Assembly: GCF_000427445.1 (NCBI RefSeq)
Contig: NZ_KE386496.1
Span: 2,495,504 to 2,559,503, forward strand
Direction of reading: 5' to 3'
Length of the DNA stretch: 64,000 nt
DNA from: Methylocapsa acidiphila B2
Lineage (GTDB): Bacteria > Pseudomonadota > Alphaproteobacteria > Rhizobiales > Beijerinckiaceae
Made by a program: the position numbers and the translations under genes. Within the stretch, counting starts at the first letter, position 1. Each line of letters begins with the position of its first letter. The notes below the pieces were generated by a model. It saw only the letters and a program-made list of their open reading frames with translations, was not told the origin of the DNA and made no database searches. Of this stretch, positions 1 through 7,058 are shown in pieces.

Positions 1-590
1 TCAACGCCGCGCACCAGAAGGTGAACATGAGGATTGTCGGTGTTCCAGTGATCGACGGCGACCCAATCGAGCTTCGCGCCAAGATCGATTTCCATCTGCC
101 GGGCGAGGTCCCGGGTGAAGGCTCTGAGGTCGGTCATCTCGGCCGCATCTTCGGGCGAGACGATGAAGCGGAAGTGATGCCGATCATCCTGGCAGCGGTC
201 GGCGAAGGCGGCATCATCGGCGCCGTCGGTCTCGGCATCGAACATGCGCGCCTTCTCGTCGTCCCGGGTGACGCCCTCGCGCTTGAGATAGGAGAGATGC
301 GCCGACATTGGAGCGGAGCGGAAGCCACGGCCCTGATGACGCGCGATCCGCGCCTTCACCATGACGCGGCGGCCGGCCCTGAACAGGCGGTTGCGGCTGA
401 AGGCGATCCGGCCGCGGCCGAAAGTGGAGCGACCCAAGCCGCCGCGCTTGCCGGCGCCGGTCTGGGACGCCTGATGGCCAGCCTTCTTCGCGGCGCGCAG
501 CACCTGATTGATGAAGCTCTTGGGCCTGCCCGCGCGGGCGCCACGGATGCGTCCAGGCCGGATGCGAAAATCCTCGCCGCTGCCGCTCAT
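1..590 (-). CDS. rlxS: Relaxase / mobilization nuclease with DUF3363 (partial, N-terminal 196 residues)
   Basis: This frame starts with ATG at 590 and runs off the left edge, so only the N-terminal part is present. The translation opens MSGSGEDFRIRPGRIRG and includes HLSYLKREGVTRD, DDRHHFRFIVSPEDAAEMTD and DHWNTDNPHVHLLVRG. The last is the paired-histidine metal motif of VirD2-type relaxases, and the N-terminus is typical of the ICE relaxases with a C-terminal DUF3363. The enzyme nicks oriT and leads the strand into the recipient. It would be the last gene of the minus-strand operon from rdfS, but an IS66 element now lies directly upstream. The plus-strand and other-frame readings here are alanine- or proline-rich shadows. 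The family call is firm; the symbol follows the Mesorhizobium ICE nomenclature. Confidence 0.9.
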   Translation of the reverse strand, partial: MSGSGEDFRIRPGRIRGARAGRPKSFINQVLRAAKKAGHQASQTGAGKRGGLGRSTFGRGRIAFSRNRLFRAGRRVMVKARIARHQGRGFRSAPMSAHLSYLKREGVTRDDEKARMFDAETDGADDAAFADRCQDDRHHFRFIVSPEDAAEMTDLRAFTRDLARQMEIDLGAKLDWVAVDHWNTDNPHVHLLVRGV

Positions 591-863
591 TGGCGGCCGC
601 CGAACTGTGGGAGGTATGGGGCAGTGCCGCAAACCTCGTTGAAATCGTTGATCTTATGCCATGGAGCGGCACACGACCCGACCGACCGGCACGGAGAAAG
701 ACAAGCCCTATCAAGGGCTTGGATGGCGACCGGAGAGCCGCTTTTATCTTGCCGTCTTTTGGTCGTGCGCCCCTGATCTCTGTAAGCGTCCGGTTCTCGC
801 ACATCGAATTGGGGGTGCGTTGGCGGTCCATTTCGGGTTCCTTCGTGCATTGGAGGATCTCCG

Positions 864-1751
864 GTGGCGTCGAAACATTTTGAGAACAAAGCTCGGCAGG
901 CGTGGTGGTCGGTCCACATCGAGGCATGGCAGCGGAGCGGCCTCGACCGGACCAAATATTGTCGCCAGCATCGGTTGACGAAGCATACGTTCGATCGCTG
1001 GCTGCGGTATCTGGAAGGCGAGGAAGCCGCACGTAAAGCGAGGGAACTCCCGCAAGAACAGCGTCGTCAGCGCCGCCGTCGAGGCGCCTCTCCGCTGTGC
1101 ACGTCGAAGCGGTCGACCGCCGTCCAGGCGTTCTGGGCGATGCATGTCGAAGCGCTGAACTGGAGCGGATTGGCCGCCGCCCATTACGCCGCCGCGCATC
1201 GGATCTCGGCCCACAGTCTGCGCCGCTGGCGCGATCTGCTGGAGTCCGGCGAGGTGGAGGTCGACTGGCGCGCCCGTCTTCATCCGAGCGCCCGCCCGCC
1301 AATAAGCACTAGTGCTAAGGGTAGTGCTAACGATTGCGCGGCCGAATCCGGCTTGACAGCCGCATCGGACGATGATCCGCGGACGCCAGAAAAGCAAACC
1401 CGCCGCAGCTTCAGCGCAGAAGAAAAGCTGGCGATCGTGCTGGAAGCCGAACGCGCCGGCGAGACGGTATCGTCGGTCGCACGGCGGCATGGCGTGGTTG
1501 CTAGCATGTTGTTCCGGTGGCGCGCCGACCTCAGCTTCGGCAAGAACAAACGCGCGAAGCTGGCAGCTGTGAAAATGGCCGATGGCCAGACCAGCACATT
1601 GGCTGCGCCGCTTGTGCTGCATAATCTGTTGCAGCCGCCCGACGGCATGACGGCAGTCGAACTGGGTGACGGGCGTCGCGTCTTCGCGCCGATCGGCAGC
1701 GATCCGGAAGCCGTCCGGCAGCACGTTCTCAACCGGGAGGCGGCGCGATGA
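864..1751 (+). CDS. tnpA: IS66 family accessory protein TnpA
   Basis: This 295-residue protein starts at GTG 864 behind a GGAGG at 852-856. It has two N-terminal copies of an IS66 TnpA-like helical unit (around QAWWSVHIEAW and QAFWAMHVEAL), a low-complexity linker with serine and aspartate, and a C-terminal helix-turn-helix of the IS3/IS66 OrfA type (RRSFSAEEKLAIVLEAE followed by SSVARRHGV). Family members with one unit are shorter, so the duplicated N-terminal unit makes this one long. It overlaps tnpB by 4 nt, suggesting coupled translation. Its role in transposition is accessory and poorly defined. Confidence 0.9.
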   Translation: MASKHFENKARQAWWSVHIEAWQRSGLDRTKYCRQHRLTKHTFDRWLRYLEGEEAARKARELPQEQRRQRRRRGASPLCTSKRSTAVQAFWAMHVEALNWSGLAAAHYAAAHRISAHSLRRWRDLLESGEVEVDWRARLHPSARPPISTSAKGSANDCAAESGLTAASDDDPRTPEKQTRRSFSAEEKLAIVLEAERAGETVSSVARRHGVVASMLFRWRADLSFGKNKRAKLAAVKMADGQTSTLAAPLVLHNLLQPPDGMTAVELGDGRRVFAPIGSDPEAVRQHVLNREAAR

Positions 1752-2101
1752 TGATCATTCCGGCCGGCGTGAAGGTGCATCTGGCGCTGGGCTACACCGA
1801 CATGAGGAAGGGCATGGACGGGCTCGCGATGCTGGTTCAGGATACGCTGAAGAAGGATCCGTTCTCGGGCCATCTGTTCGCCTTCCGGGGAAAGAGGGCG
1901 CAGATAATCAAGATCCTTTTCTGGGACGGAAACGGAATGTGTCTGTTCACCAAACGGCTCGATCAGGGCGGGTTCGCATGGCCCCGGATGGCAGGCTTCG
2001 AAGGCTCCATTACTCTGTCTCCAGCACAACTCGCCATGCTGATCGAAGGCATCGACTGGCGCATTCCCGAGCGCGTCTGGAGACCGGCGATCGCCGGTTG
2101 A
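1748..2101 (+). CDS. tnpB: IS66 family protein TnpB (IS66 Orf2)
   Basis: The 117-residue product has the conserved IS66 Orf2 signature: GYTDMRKGMDGLAMLVQ near the N-terminus, LFAFRGKRAQIIKILFWDGNG in the middle and a C-terminal WPRMAGFEGSITLSPAQL block. The length is normal for the family. It starts inside the last codons of tnpA with a 4-nt overlap and is followed 72 nt later by tnpC. TnpB is required for IS66 transposition but has no known catalytic motif. Confidence 0.95.
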   Translation: MMIIPAGVKVHLALGYTDMRKGMDGLAMLVQDTLKKDPFSGHLFAFRGKRAQIIKILFWDGNGMCLFTKRLDQGGFAWPRMAGFEGSITLSPAQLAMLIEGIDWRIPERVWRPAIAG

Positions 2102-2173
2102 AAAAGTGCCAAATCCCGAGCCGCTCAAGGCACTATTGCTTGGGAAACAAGGCGCCTTGAAGTAGAATCGGGC

Positions 2174-3703
2174 ATGCGGCTCGATCTCGAAAACCTGCCC
2201 TCCGACGTGGACCTCCTGCACCGGCTCGTGCGCGAGATGGCGAGCGTCGTCGAGAGCCGCGATGGCGAGATCGAACGTCTCCAGTCCATCATCAAGAAGC
2301 TCCAGCGGGCGCAGTTCGGCCGCCGTTCCGAACGCCTTGATCCCGATCAGCTGGCGCTCGCGCTGGAAGACCTCGACAGCGACATCGCCCGCATCCGGGA
2401 GAGCCGTCCGAGCATCGAGAAGCAACCATCCGAGCGGCCATCCCATCGCAAGCCGCTGCCCGATCATCTGCCGCGCGAGGACGTTCTGCTCGACATCGGC
2501 GACGCGGTTTGTGCGTGCTGCGGCGGCGTGCTCCATGCGATGGGCGAGAGCGTCAGCGAGATGCTCGACTGGGTTCCGGCGCAGCTTCGCGTGATCCGCG
2601 TCACCCGCCCGAAATATGCATGCCGTGTCTGCGAGACGGTGGCGCAGGCGCCCGCGCCGGAGCGACTGATCGCAGGGGGCCTGGCGACGCCGGCGCTGAT
2701 CGCGCAGGTGTTGATCGCCAAATATTGCGATCACACGCCGCTCTATCGGCAGTCGCAAATCTTCGCCCGGCATGGCGTCGATCTGGCGCGTTCGACGCTG
2801 GCCGGATGGGTCGGCGGCGCCTGCTGGTGGCTCGAAGCTCTGCACGAGCGGCTGTGCAAGAACGTGTTCGCCTCCGACCATCTCTTTGCCGACGACACGC
2901 CGGTTCCGGTGCTCGATCCGGGCCGCGGACGCACCAAGACGGGGCGGCTGTGGGTCTACTCGCGTGAGCAACGGCCGTGGGCCGGACCCGAGCCGCCAGC
3001 GGCGGTCTATCTGTTCGCACCCGACCGCAAGGCTGAACGGCCGGCGTCGCATCTCGAGCGCTTCAAGGGCGTGCTGCATGTCGACGGCTATGCCGGCTTC
3101 GAGCGATTGGCCGCCAACGGCGACATCGCGCTCGCCGCCTGCTGGGCGCATACGAGGCGCAAGTTCTACGAAGTCGCCGAGGCTACGGACTCGCCCGTGG
3201 CGGCCGAGGCTTTGCGCCGGATCGGCGAAATCTATGCCGTCGAGGCGGAGGTGCGCGGACAGTCGCCGGCGCATCGGTTCGCGGCCCGAAGGGGCCGATC
3301 GAAGCCTGTCGTCGATGCCCTGCGCGCCTGGCTGGAAGCCCAGCTTCCGCGCATCCCTGGACGAAGCACGTTGGCCGAGGCGATCCGCTACGCGCTCTCG
3401 CGTTGGGATGGCCTGACCCGATTCCTGCACGACGGCCGCGTCGAACTCGACACCAATCCGGTCGAACGCGCGATCCGTCCCGTGGCGCTCGGCCGCAAGA
3501 ATCATCTGTTCGCCGGCAGCGATGGCGGCGGCGACCGTTGGGCGATCGTCTGCTCGCTGATCGAATCCGCCAAGCTCAATGGCGTCGAACCCTACGCCTA
3601 CCTCGCCAACGTGCTCCAGAGCATGGTCAATGGACATCCCATCAACCGGCTCGACGAACTGCTGCCGTGGGCCTGGAAAGCCGGAAATCCTGTCAAGACC
3701 TGA
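2174..3703 (+). CDS. tnpC: IS66 family DDE transposase TnpC
   Basis: The 509-residue transposase has an N-terminal coiled-coil/leucine-rich segment (residues about 10-60), a zinc-finger-like part (VCACCGG, YACRVCE) and the IS66 DDE core. The first acidic residue lies in LFADDTPVPVLDPG, the second in LHVDGYAGFERL, and the third in ELDTNPVERAIRPVALGRKN. It ends 3 nt before the right inverted repeat. No frameshift or internal stop is present, so the gene appears functional. Confidence 0.96.
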   Translation: MRLDLENLPSDVDLLHRLVREMASVVESRDGEIERLQSIIKKLQRAQFGRRSERLDPDQLALALEDLDSDIARIRESRPSIEKQPSERPSHRKPLPDHLPREDVLLDIGDAVCACCGGVLHAMGESVSEMLDWVPAQLRVIRVTRPKYACRVCETVAQAPAPERLIAGGLATPALIAQVLIAKYCDHTPLYRQSQIFARHGVDLARSTLAGWVGGACWWLEALHERLCKNVFASDHLFADDTPVPVLDPGRGRTKTGRLWVYSREQRPWAGPEPPAAVYLFAPDRKAERPASHLERFKGVLHVDGYAGFERLAANGDIALAACWAHTRRKFYEVAEATDSPVAAEALRRIGEIYAVEAEVRGQSPAHRFAARRGRSKPVVDALRAWLEAQLPRIPGRSTLAEAIRYALSRWDGLTRFLHDGRVELDTNPVERAIRPVALGRKNHLFAGSDGGGDRWAIVCSLIESAKLNGVEPYAYLANVLQSMVNGHPINRLDELLPWAWKAGNPVKT

Positions 3704-3797
3704 CGTCATGTGCAAACTCCGGACGCGTACTGATCTCTTCCCCCCACCGCCAAGCCTGCGATGAAGTCCGCGAGAACCCGGTGGGACGCGCCGGCGC

Positions 3798-4529
3798 TCA
3801 TCGCACTGGCTCCCGGGCAGAGACTTGCACGAAGAGGCTGTCCGAACGCGGCACGAGGGCGGACACATCGACAACGCGACGGCTGTTGGACGGGTGGTTC
3901 GGTGGCGCCGGAGGCGATGCCTGGTCGACGGCCGGCGCGCTGTCATCTTGCCCGATAAAGAGCGGCGCTGCTGTCCATGATCGCGCCGCGGTGGCGACAA
4001 GAACCGTGTGATCGATGCGGTCATCGTCGATCAGAGGCGCGAGTCCGGCGACATAGGCCCGCGTCTCGGCCGGCAGCGGTCGACCGGTCGCCAGATGGTT
4101 TTCATATCGACCAGGACCGGCGTTATAGGCGGCCAGAAACCCCGGCGATCCGTAGCGATCGTGCAGTTCCCGGAGGAAGGCCGCGCCGGCAAGAATGTTG
4201 TCGCGCGGATCGTATGGATTCGCGCCGAGACGGAGACGGACGCGCAGAAGCATCCAGGTCGACGGCATGATCTGCATCAGGCCCATCGCGCCTTTCGGAG
4301 AGGTGGCGTGGACATCGCCCCGGCTTTCGGCGCGCATGACCGCGCGTATCCACGATGCCGGAACGCCGAAACGTAGCGAGGCTTCGGCGACGAAGGCCCC
4401 GTAAGGATCGGCAAGGCGCGCCACAGAGGCCGGGTCGCTTTCCGCGTATGCCGGCGACGCGAACGGCGTTGTGATTGGCGCGCTGACCATCGCGATGGCG
4501 ACGGCAGCTATGGCCGCTCTTCTATTCAG
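3798..4529 (-). CDS. Lytic transglycosylase, conjugation-associated (VirB1/slt-like)
   Basis: The mature protein has an SLT domain: VPASWIRAVMRAESRGDV with the catalytic glutamate, GAMGLMQIMPSTW, and NPYDPRDNILAGAAFLRELHDRYG followed by FLAAYNAGPGRY. It would locally cut peptidoglycan to let the transfer apparatus pass. I chose a CTG start at 4529 because a GGAGA lies 7 nt upstream and the product then begins with a clean signal peptide (NRRAAIAAVAIAMVSAP to SPAYA). An ATG-started reading from 4631 or 4730 would put about 34-67 extra hydrophilic residues before the signal. The C-terminal tail is proline-rich. It lies downstream of DUF736 in the transfer operon; its former downstream neighbour rlxS is now cut off by IS66. 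Confidence 0.85.
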   Translation of the reverse strand: MNRRAAIAAVAIAMVSAPITTPFASPAYAESDPASVARLADPYGAFVAEASLRFGVPASWIRAVMRAESRGDVHATSPKGAMGLMQIMPSTWMLLRVRLRLGANPYDPRDNILAGAAFLRELHDRYGSPGFLAAYNAGPGRYENHLATGRPLPAETRAYVAGLAPLIDDDRIDHTVLVATAARSWTAAPLFIGQDDSAPAVDQASPPAPPNHPSNSRRVVDVSALVPRSDSLFVQVSAREPVR

Positions 4530-4734
4530 AAGCCAGTCTCCGGTGGGATGTGAGCGGGCCGCCGAGCGCGCATCCGAATGAGCGCCGACTTGTGGCCGCC
4601 CCTGACCAACGCCGCGCGCAATTGCGTCCATCGCGCCGATCGGCACTAAGGTATTGATCAACTGCCAATCGAACAAAGGAATTGGCCTTACGCGACATGG
4701 GCGCCGGGCGAGAGGTGAGCGAACGTGCATGACG

Positions 4735-5073
4735 TCATGCTCGCTCTTCGCGCTTCGGCGGACGGTTCCAGAGGAGATGAAAACGCGATCCCTTCGCCTC
4801 GGCCTGGAACAGGTTGGCGCGGATCGGCTGGGTGAAGACCGGATCGTTGATCAGCAGCGAGACATACGCTCCGGCCTTCTCGCCGGTGCGCTTCCAGCCC
4901 GCGCCGACCTCGGGGCCATCGGCGCTCGCGCCGTGGTGAATCCGGAAGTCCGGCGCATTCTCGCCATCGCCAGAATTGGCCGGAAAGAGAGTGAGTTCGA
5001 CGTCGAGCGTGAGCGTGCGAAGTCCGCCGGAATAGCCGTCGGCCGTGCGTGTGAACGTGCCGATATGAGCCAT
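4735..5073 (-). CDS. DUF736 family protein (transfer operon copy)
   Basis: The 112-residue protein starts MAHIGTFTRTADGYSGGLRTLTLDVEL and contains NDFRI/GWKRTGEKAGAYVSLLINDP-type segments characteristic of DUF736, a small beta-rich family almost confined to conjugative elements. Its biochemical role is unknown. It sits between traF and the lytic transglycosylase in the same orientation, with an AAGGA-type ribosome binding site. A second DUF736 gene lies at 10508-10831, and the two share the N-terminal motif and the YV/YLS..DP core. Confidence 0.92.
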   Translation of the reverse strand: MAHIGTFTRTADGYSGGLRTLTLDVELTLFPANSGDGENAPDFRIHHGASADGPEVGAGWKRTGEKAGAYVSLLINDPVFTQPIRANLFQAEAKGSRFHLLWNRPPKREERA

Positions 5074-5108
5074 CGAGATGTCCTTTCCTTAGCGGTGTTG
5101 CGGCGGCA

Positions 5109-5654
5109 TCACTGGGTTGCGGCGCGCCACACGAAGCGGCCGTCGCCCTCTTCGTCGGTCCAGAGAGGCGCGGCGCTGCCGATGATCGAACTGGCGGGAA
5201 GAGGACCGAAATACCGCCCGTCCAAGCTGTCGGGGACGCCCGGGTTCATCAGAAAAACTTCGCCCAGGCGGAGCGTCCGGCATCCTTGCCAGGTGGGGAG
5301 ATTACGCCCACGACGGTCACGGGCTTGCGCCTCGCCGACCTCGACATGATCGATGGTGATGCTGACCCCGTCGCGGCAGACGGTCTGTCCTGGCAGGCCG
5401 AGAACGCGCTTCATCAGCGGCACGCCGCGCGGCAGGTAGCCGCCATCGGCGAGTAAGCTTGCGGTCGGTTCCGGCGGCATATCGGCGACCAGCTCGGTGT
5501 CGTCGAGGGCGCCTATCGGTCGCAAGGCATAGAGACCGACGGGCACGCTCGCGCTGGCGTTCCAGATGAGCTTCAGTGGTGGATTGACAAACGCGGCGCC
5601 CGTCGCCGCCATCGCCGAGAGAGAGGTCGCCACGACCCATCCGAAGCTGGTCAT
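5109..5654 (-). CDS. traF: Conjugative transfer signal peptidase TraF (S26 family)
   Basis: The 181-residue protein is an S26 serine protease of the TraF type that matures conjugation components, classically the pilin. An N-terminal membrane segment (residues 4-24) is followed by the nucleophile in SASVPVGLY (Ser36) and the general base in PLMKRVLGLPGQTV (Lys82). The C-terminal box FLMNPGVPDSLDGRYFGP is also conserved in TraF proteins. It overlaps the end of DUF2840 by 4 nt (ATGA), indicating translational coupling. Length and motifs are complete. Confidence 0.94.
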   Translation of the reverse strand: MTSFGWVVATSLSAMAATGAAFVNPPLKLIWNASASVPVGLYALRPIGALDDTELVADMPPEPTASLLADGGYLPRGVPLMKRVLGLPGQTVCRDGVSITIDHVEVGEAQARDRRGRNLPTWQGCRTLRLGEVFLMNPGVPDSLDGRYFGPLPASSIIGSAAPLWTDEEGDGRFVWRAATQ

Positions 5655-6172
5655 GGCTGCGCCCTCCGCCGCAAAAGCCAGGCGTCGTGCTGCGCGCGCG
5701 TATAGGCCCGCGCCTCATACCCGGCGGTCAGACGGCTGTGGAGGTGGCGCCAGTGCTCAGGCGCGGCGTCGCTCGGATCGACGCCGATCGCCTCCACGCC
5801 ATCGACCGCCTGCAGCACCCGCTCGACCTTGGGCCAGCCATCTGCGCGCAGCAGGATCTCGCCGCCGGGGCGGACGAAGGGCAGCGTCTGATAGGGTTCA
5901 GCCGCGCCGACGGCGCGCACGATGTCGATGCGCGAGACGACTGTTCCGAAGTCGTTGGAGGCCCAGCGAACGAAGGCGAAAATGCTGCCGGCCCGGAAAC
6001 TGATGACGCGCCGGCGATGGTCAAGGATCTTCTCTTCGACGTACTGGCCGAAGCGAATCCAGTGCTCGATCTTCTTCTCGACCCAGGTCAGTTCGACATG
6101 AGTGAGGGTATCGGACGGGCTGATCGCGAGCGTCCCGTCACGATGCGCGGTCGACGGCGCGGCGTTATTCAT
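5651..6172 (-). CDS. DUF2840 family protein
   Basis: The 173-residue product contains LTHVELTWVEKKIEHWIRFG and the block RVISFRAGSIFAFVRWASNDFGT typical of DUF2840, a family found in alphaproteobacterial ICE transfer operons. No catalytic motif is visible and function is unknown. It overlaps both neighbours by 4 nt, the ribbon-helix-helix gene upstream and traF downstream. Ordinary codon usage and strict synteny make the gene call firm. Confidence 0.92.
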   Translation of the reverse strand: MNNAAPSTAHRDGTLAISPSDTLTHVELTWVEKKIEHWIRFGQYVEEKILDHRRRVISFRAGSIFAFVRWASNDFGTVVSRIDIVRAVGAAEPYQTLPFVRPGGEILLRADGWPKVERVLQAVDGVEAIGVDPSDAAPEHWRHLHSRLTAGYEARAYTRAQHDAWLLRRRAQP

Positions 6173-6423
6173 GATGCGTCTCCAAGGCTTTCGGGGAATT
6201 CGCGCGCGAGCAGTTCGCGCAGCATGTCGGCGACGGTGACGCCGCGCCGGAATGCGGCGACCTTGATCCGCCCACGCAATTCAGGCGTGACGTCGATCGT
6301 CAGACGAGCGGCAAAAACATCGGCCTTCGCCGGAGCGGCAGGCAGCGTTTCCGACGCCTTGATCCAGCTCTCGGGGTCGCCGGGGCGGGAAGCGAAACCG
6401 CGTCTTGAATCGCGGCCGGTCAC
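6169..6423 (-). CDS. Ribbon-helix-helix DNA-binding protein (ParB-position partner of ParA)
   Basis: The 84-residue protein ends in a typical RHH fold: ARLTIDVTPELRGRIKVAAFRRGVTVADMLRELLAREFP. It lies directly downstream of parA with a 4-nt overlap, where small DNA-binding partners of ParA occur. I infer that it binds a centromere-like or operator site and works with ParA in partition or in autoregulation. In annotated ICEs this gene is sometimes labelled ParB-like without having a ParB domain. Confidence 0.82.
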   Translation of the reverse strand: MTGRDSRRGFASRPGDPESWIKASETLPAAPAKADVFAARLTIDVTPELRGRIKVAAFRRGVTVADMLRELLAREFPESLGDAS

Positions 6424-7058
6424 CGGGCGATCCTCCCGACCTCGGCGGCGAGCGCTGCAATCTCGCGGGCGGCTGGACTGTTCGAATCGAGATCGGAGAC
6501 AAGGCGGCCAGTGCGAGCGGCATCGGCGAAGGCGACGCGCTGGCCGATTGTGGCCGCGAGGAGCTGCGGCTCGTGGCCGGCCAACATCTCGGCTGTCTCG
6601 CGAGCGATGATCGTGCGCGCATCGCAGCGATTGAGTACGAAGCGCGCGCCGAGCTGGGGGCGGAAGATCCGCGCCTCGTCGATCAGCTTCAGCGTCTCGC
6701 CGGAGGCCCAGCCATCGAATGGCGACGGTTGGGCCGGGATGAGGACCAGATCGGCTGCGAGCAGCGCCGAGCGCATCAGGCCGGCGACGCGGGGCGGGCC
6801 ATCGATGACGACATGGTCGGCGGCGCGAGCAAGCTCGGGCGCTTCGCGATGCAGGGTATCGCGGGCAAGGCCGATGACGCTGAAGAGCCGCGGGAGTCCT
6901 TCGCGCGCCCGCTGCTCGGACCAGTCGAGGGCCGAGCCCTGCGGGTCAGCGTCGATCAGAGTGACGCGCTGTCCTTGCCGAGCCCATTGGCCGGCAAGAT
7001 GCAAAGCCAGCGTGGTTTTGCCGACGCCGCCCTTCTGATTGAGGAGCGCGACGATCAT
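6420..7058 (-). CDS. parA: ParA family partition ATPase
   Basis: The 212-residue protein starts MIVALLNQKGGVGKTTLALHLAGQWA, with the deviant Walker A motif KGGVGKTT at residues 9-16, and continues with LIDADPQGSALDWSEQR and VVIDGPPRV, the A' and Walker B regions. It is a short ParA (type Ib-like) without an N-terminal HTH. It probably segregates or stabilises the excised circular ICE, or positions the transfer machinery. It overlaps repA and the RHH gene by 4 nt each. Confidence 0.95.
   Translation of the reverse strand: MIVALLNQKGGVGKTTLALHLAGQWARQGQRVTLIDADPQGSALDWSEQRAREGLPRLFSVIGLARDTLHREAPELARAADHVVIDGPPRVAGLMRSALLAADLVLIPAQPSPFDGWASGETLKLIDEARIFRPQLGARFVLNRCDARTIIARETAEMLAGHEPQLLAATIGQRVAFADAARTGRLVSDLDSNSPAAREIAALAAEVGRIAR

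Larger units (their letters stand above)
782..3729 (+). mobile_element. Complete IS66-family insertion sequence
   Basis: The element has imperfect 23-bp terminal inverted repeats at 782-804 and 3707-3729; the left end begins GTAAGCG and the right end, reversed, begins GTACGCG. Both share GCGTCCGG and GCACAT blocks. The 8-bp sequence TGATCTCT occurs immediately outside each end (774-781 and 3730-3737), a target duplication of the length expected for IS66. The three IS66 genes tnpA, tnpB and tnpC are intact and in the usual order, so the element looks recent and potentially active. It is inserted between the lytic transglycosylase and the relaxase, in the opposite orientation to that operon. 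Confidence 0.96.

Noticed and set aside
591-781. oriT upstream of rlxS
   Set aside because: I looked for an IncP/Ti-type YATCCTG nick sequence and adjoining inverted repeat and found none; the site may have been displaced by IS66 or be of a different type.
1280-4024. 914-codon minus-strand frame across IS66
   Set aside because: Antisense to tnpB/tnpC and crosses the IS end into unrelated DNA, so it cannot be a real gene.
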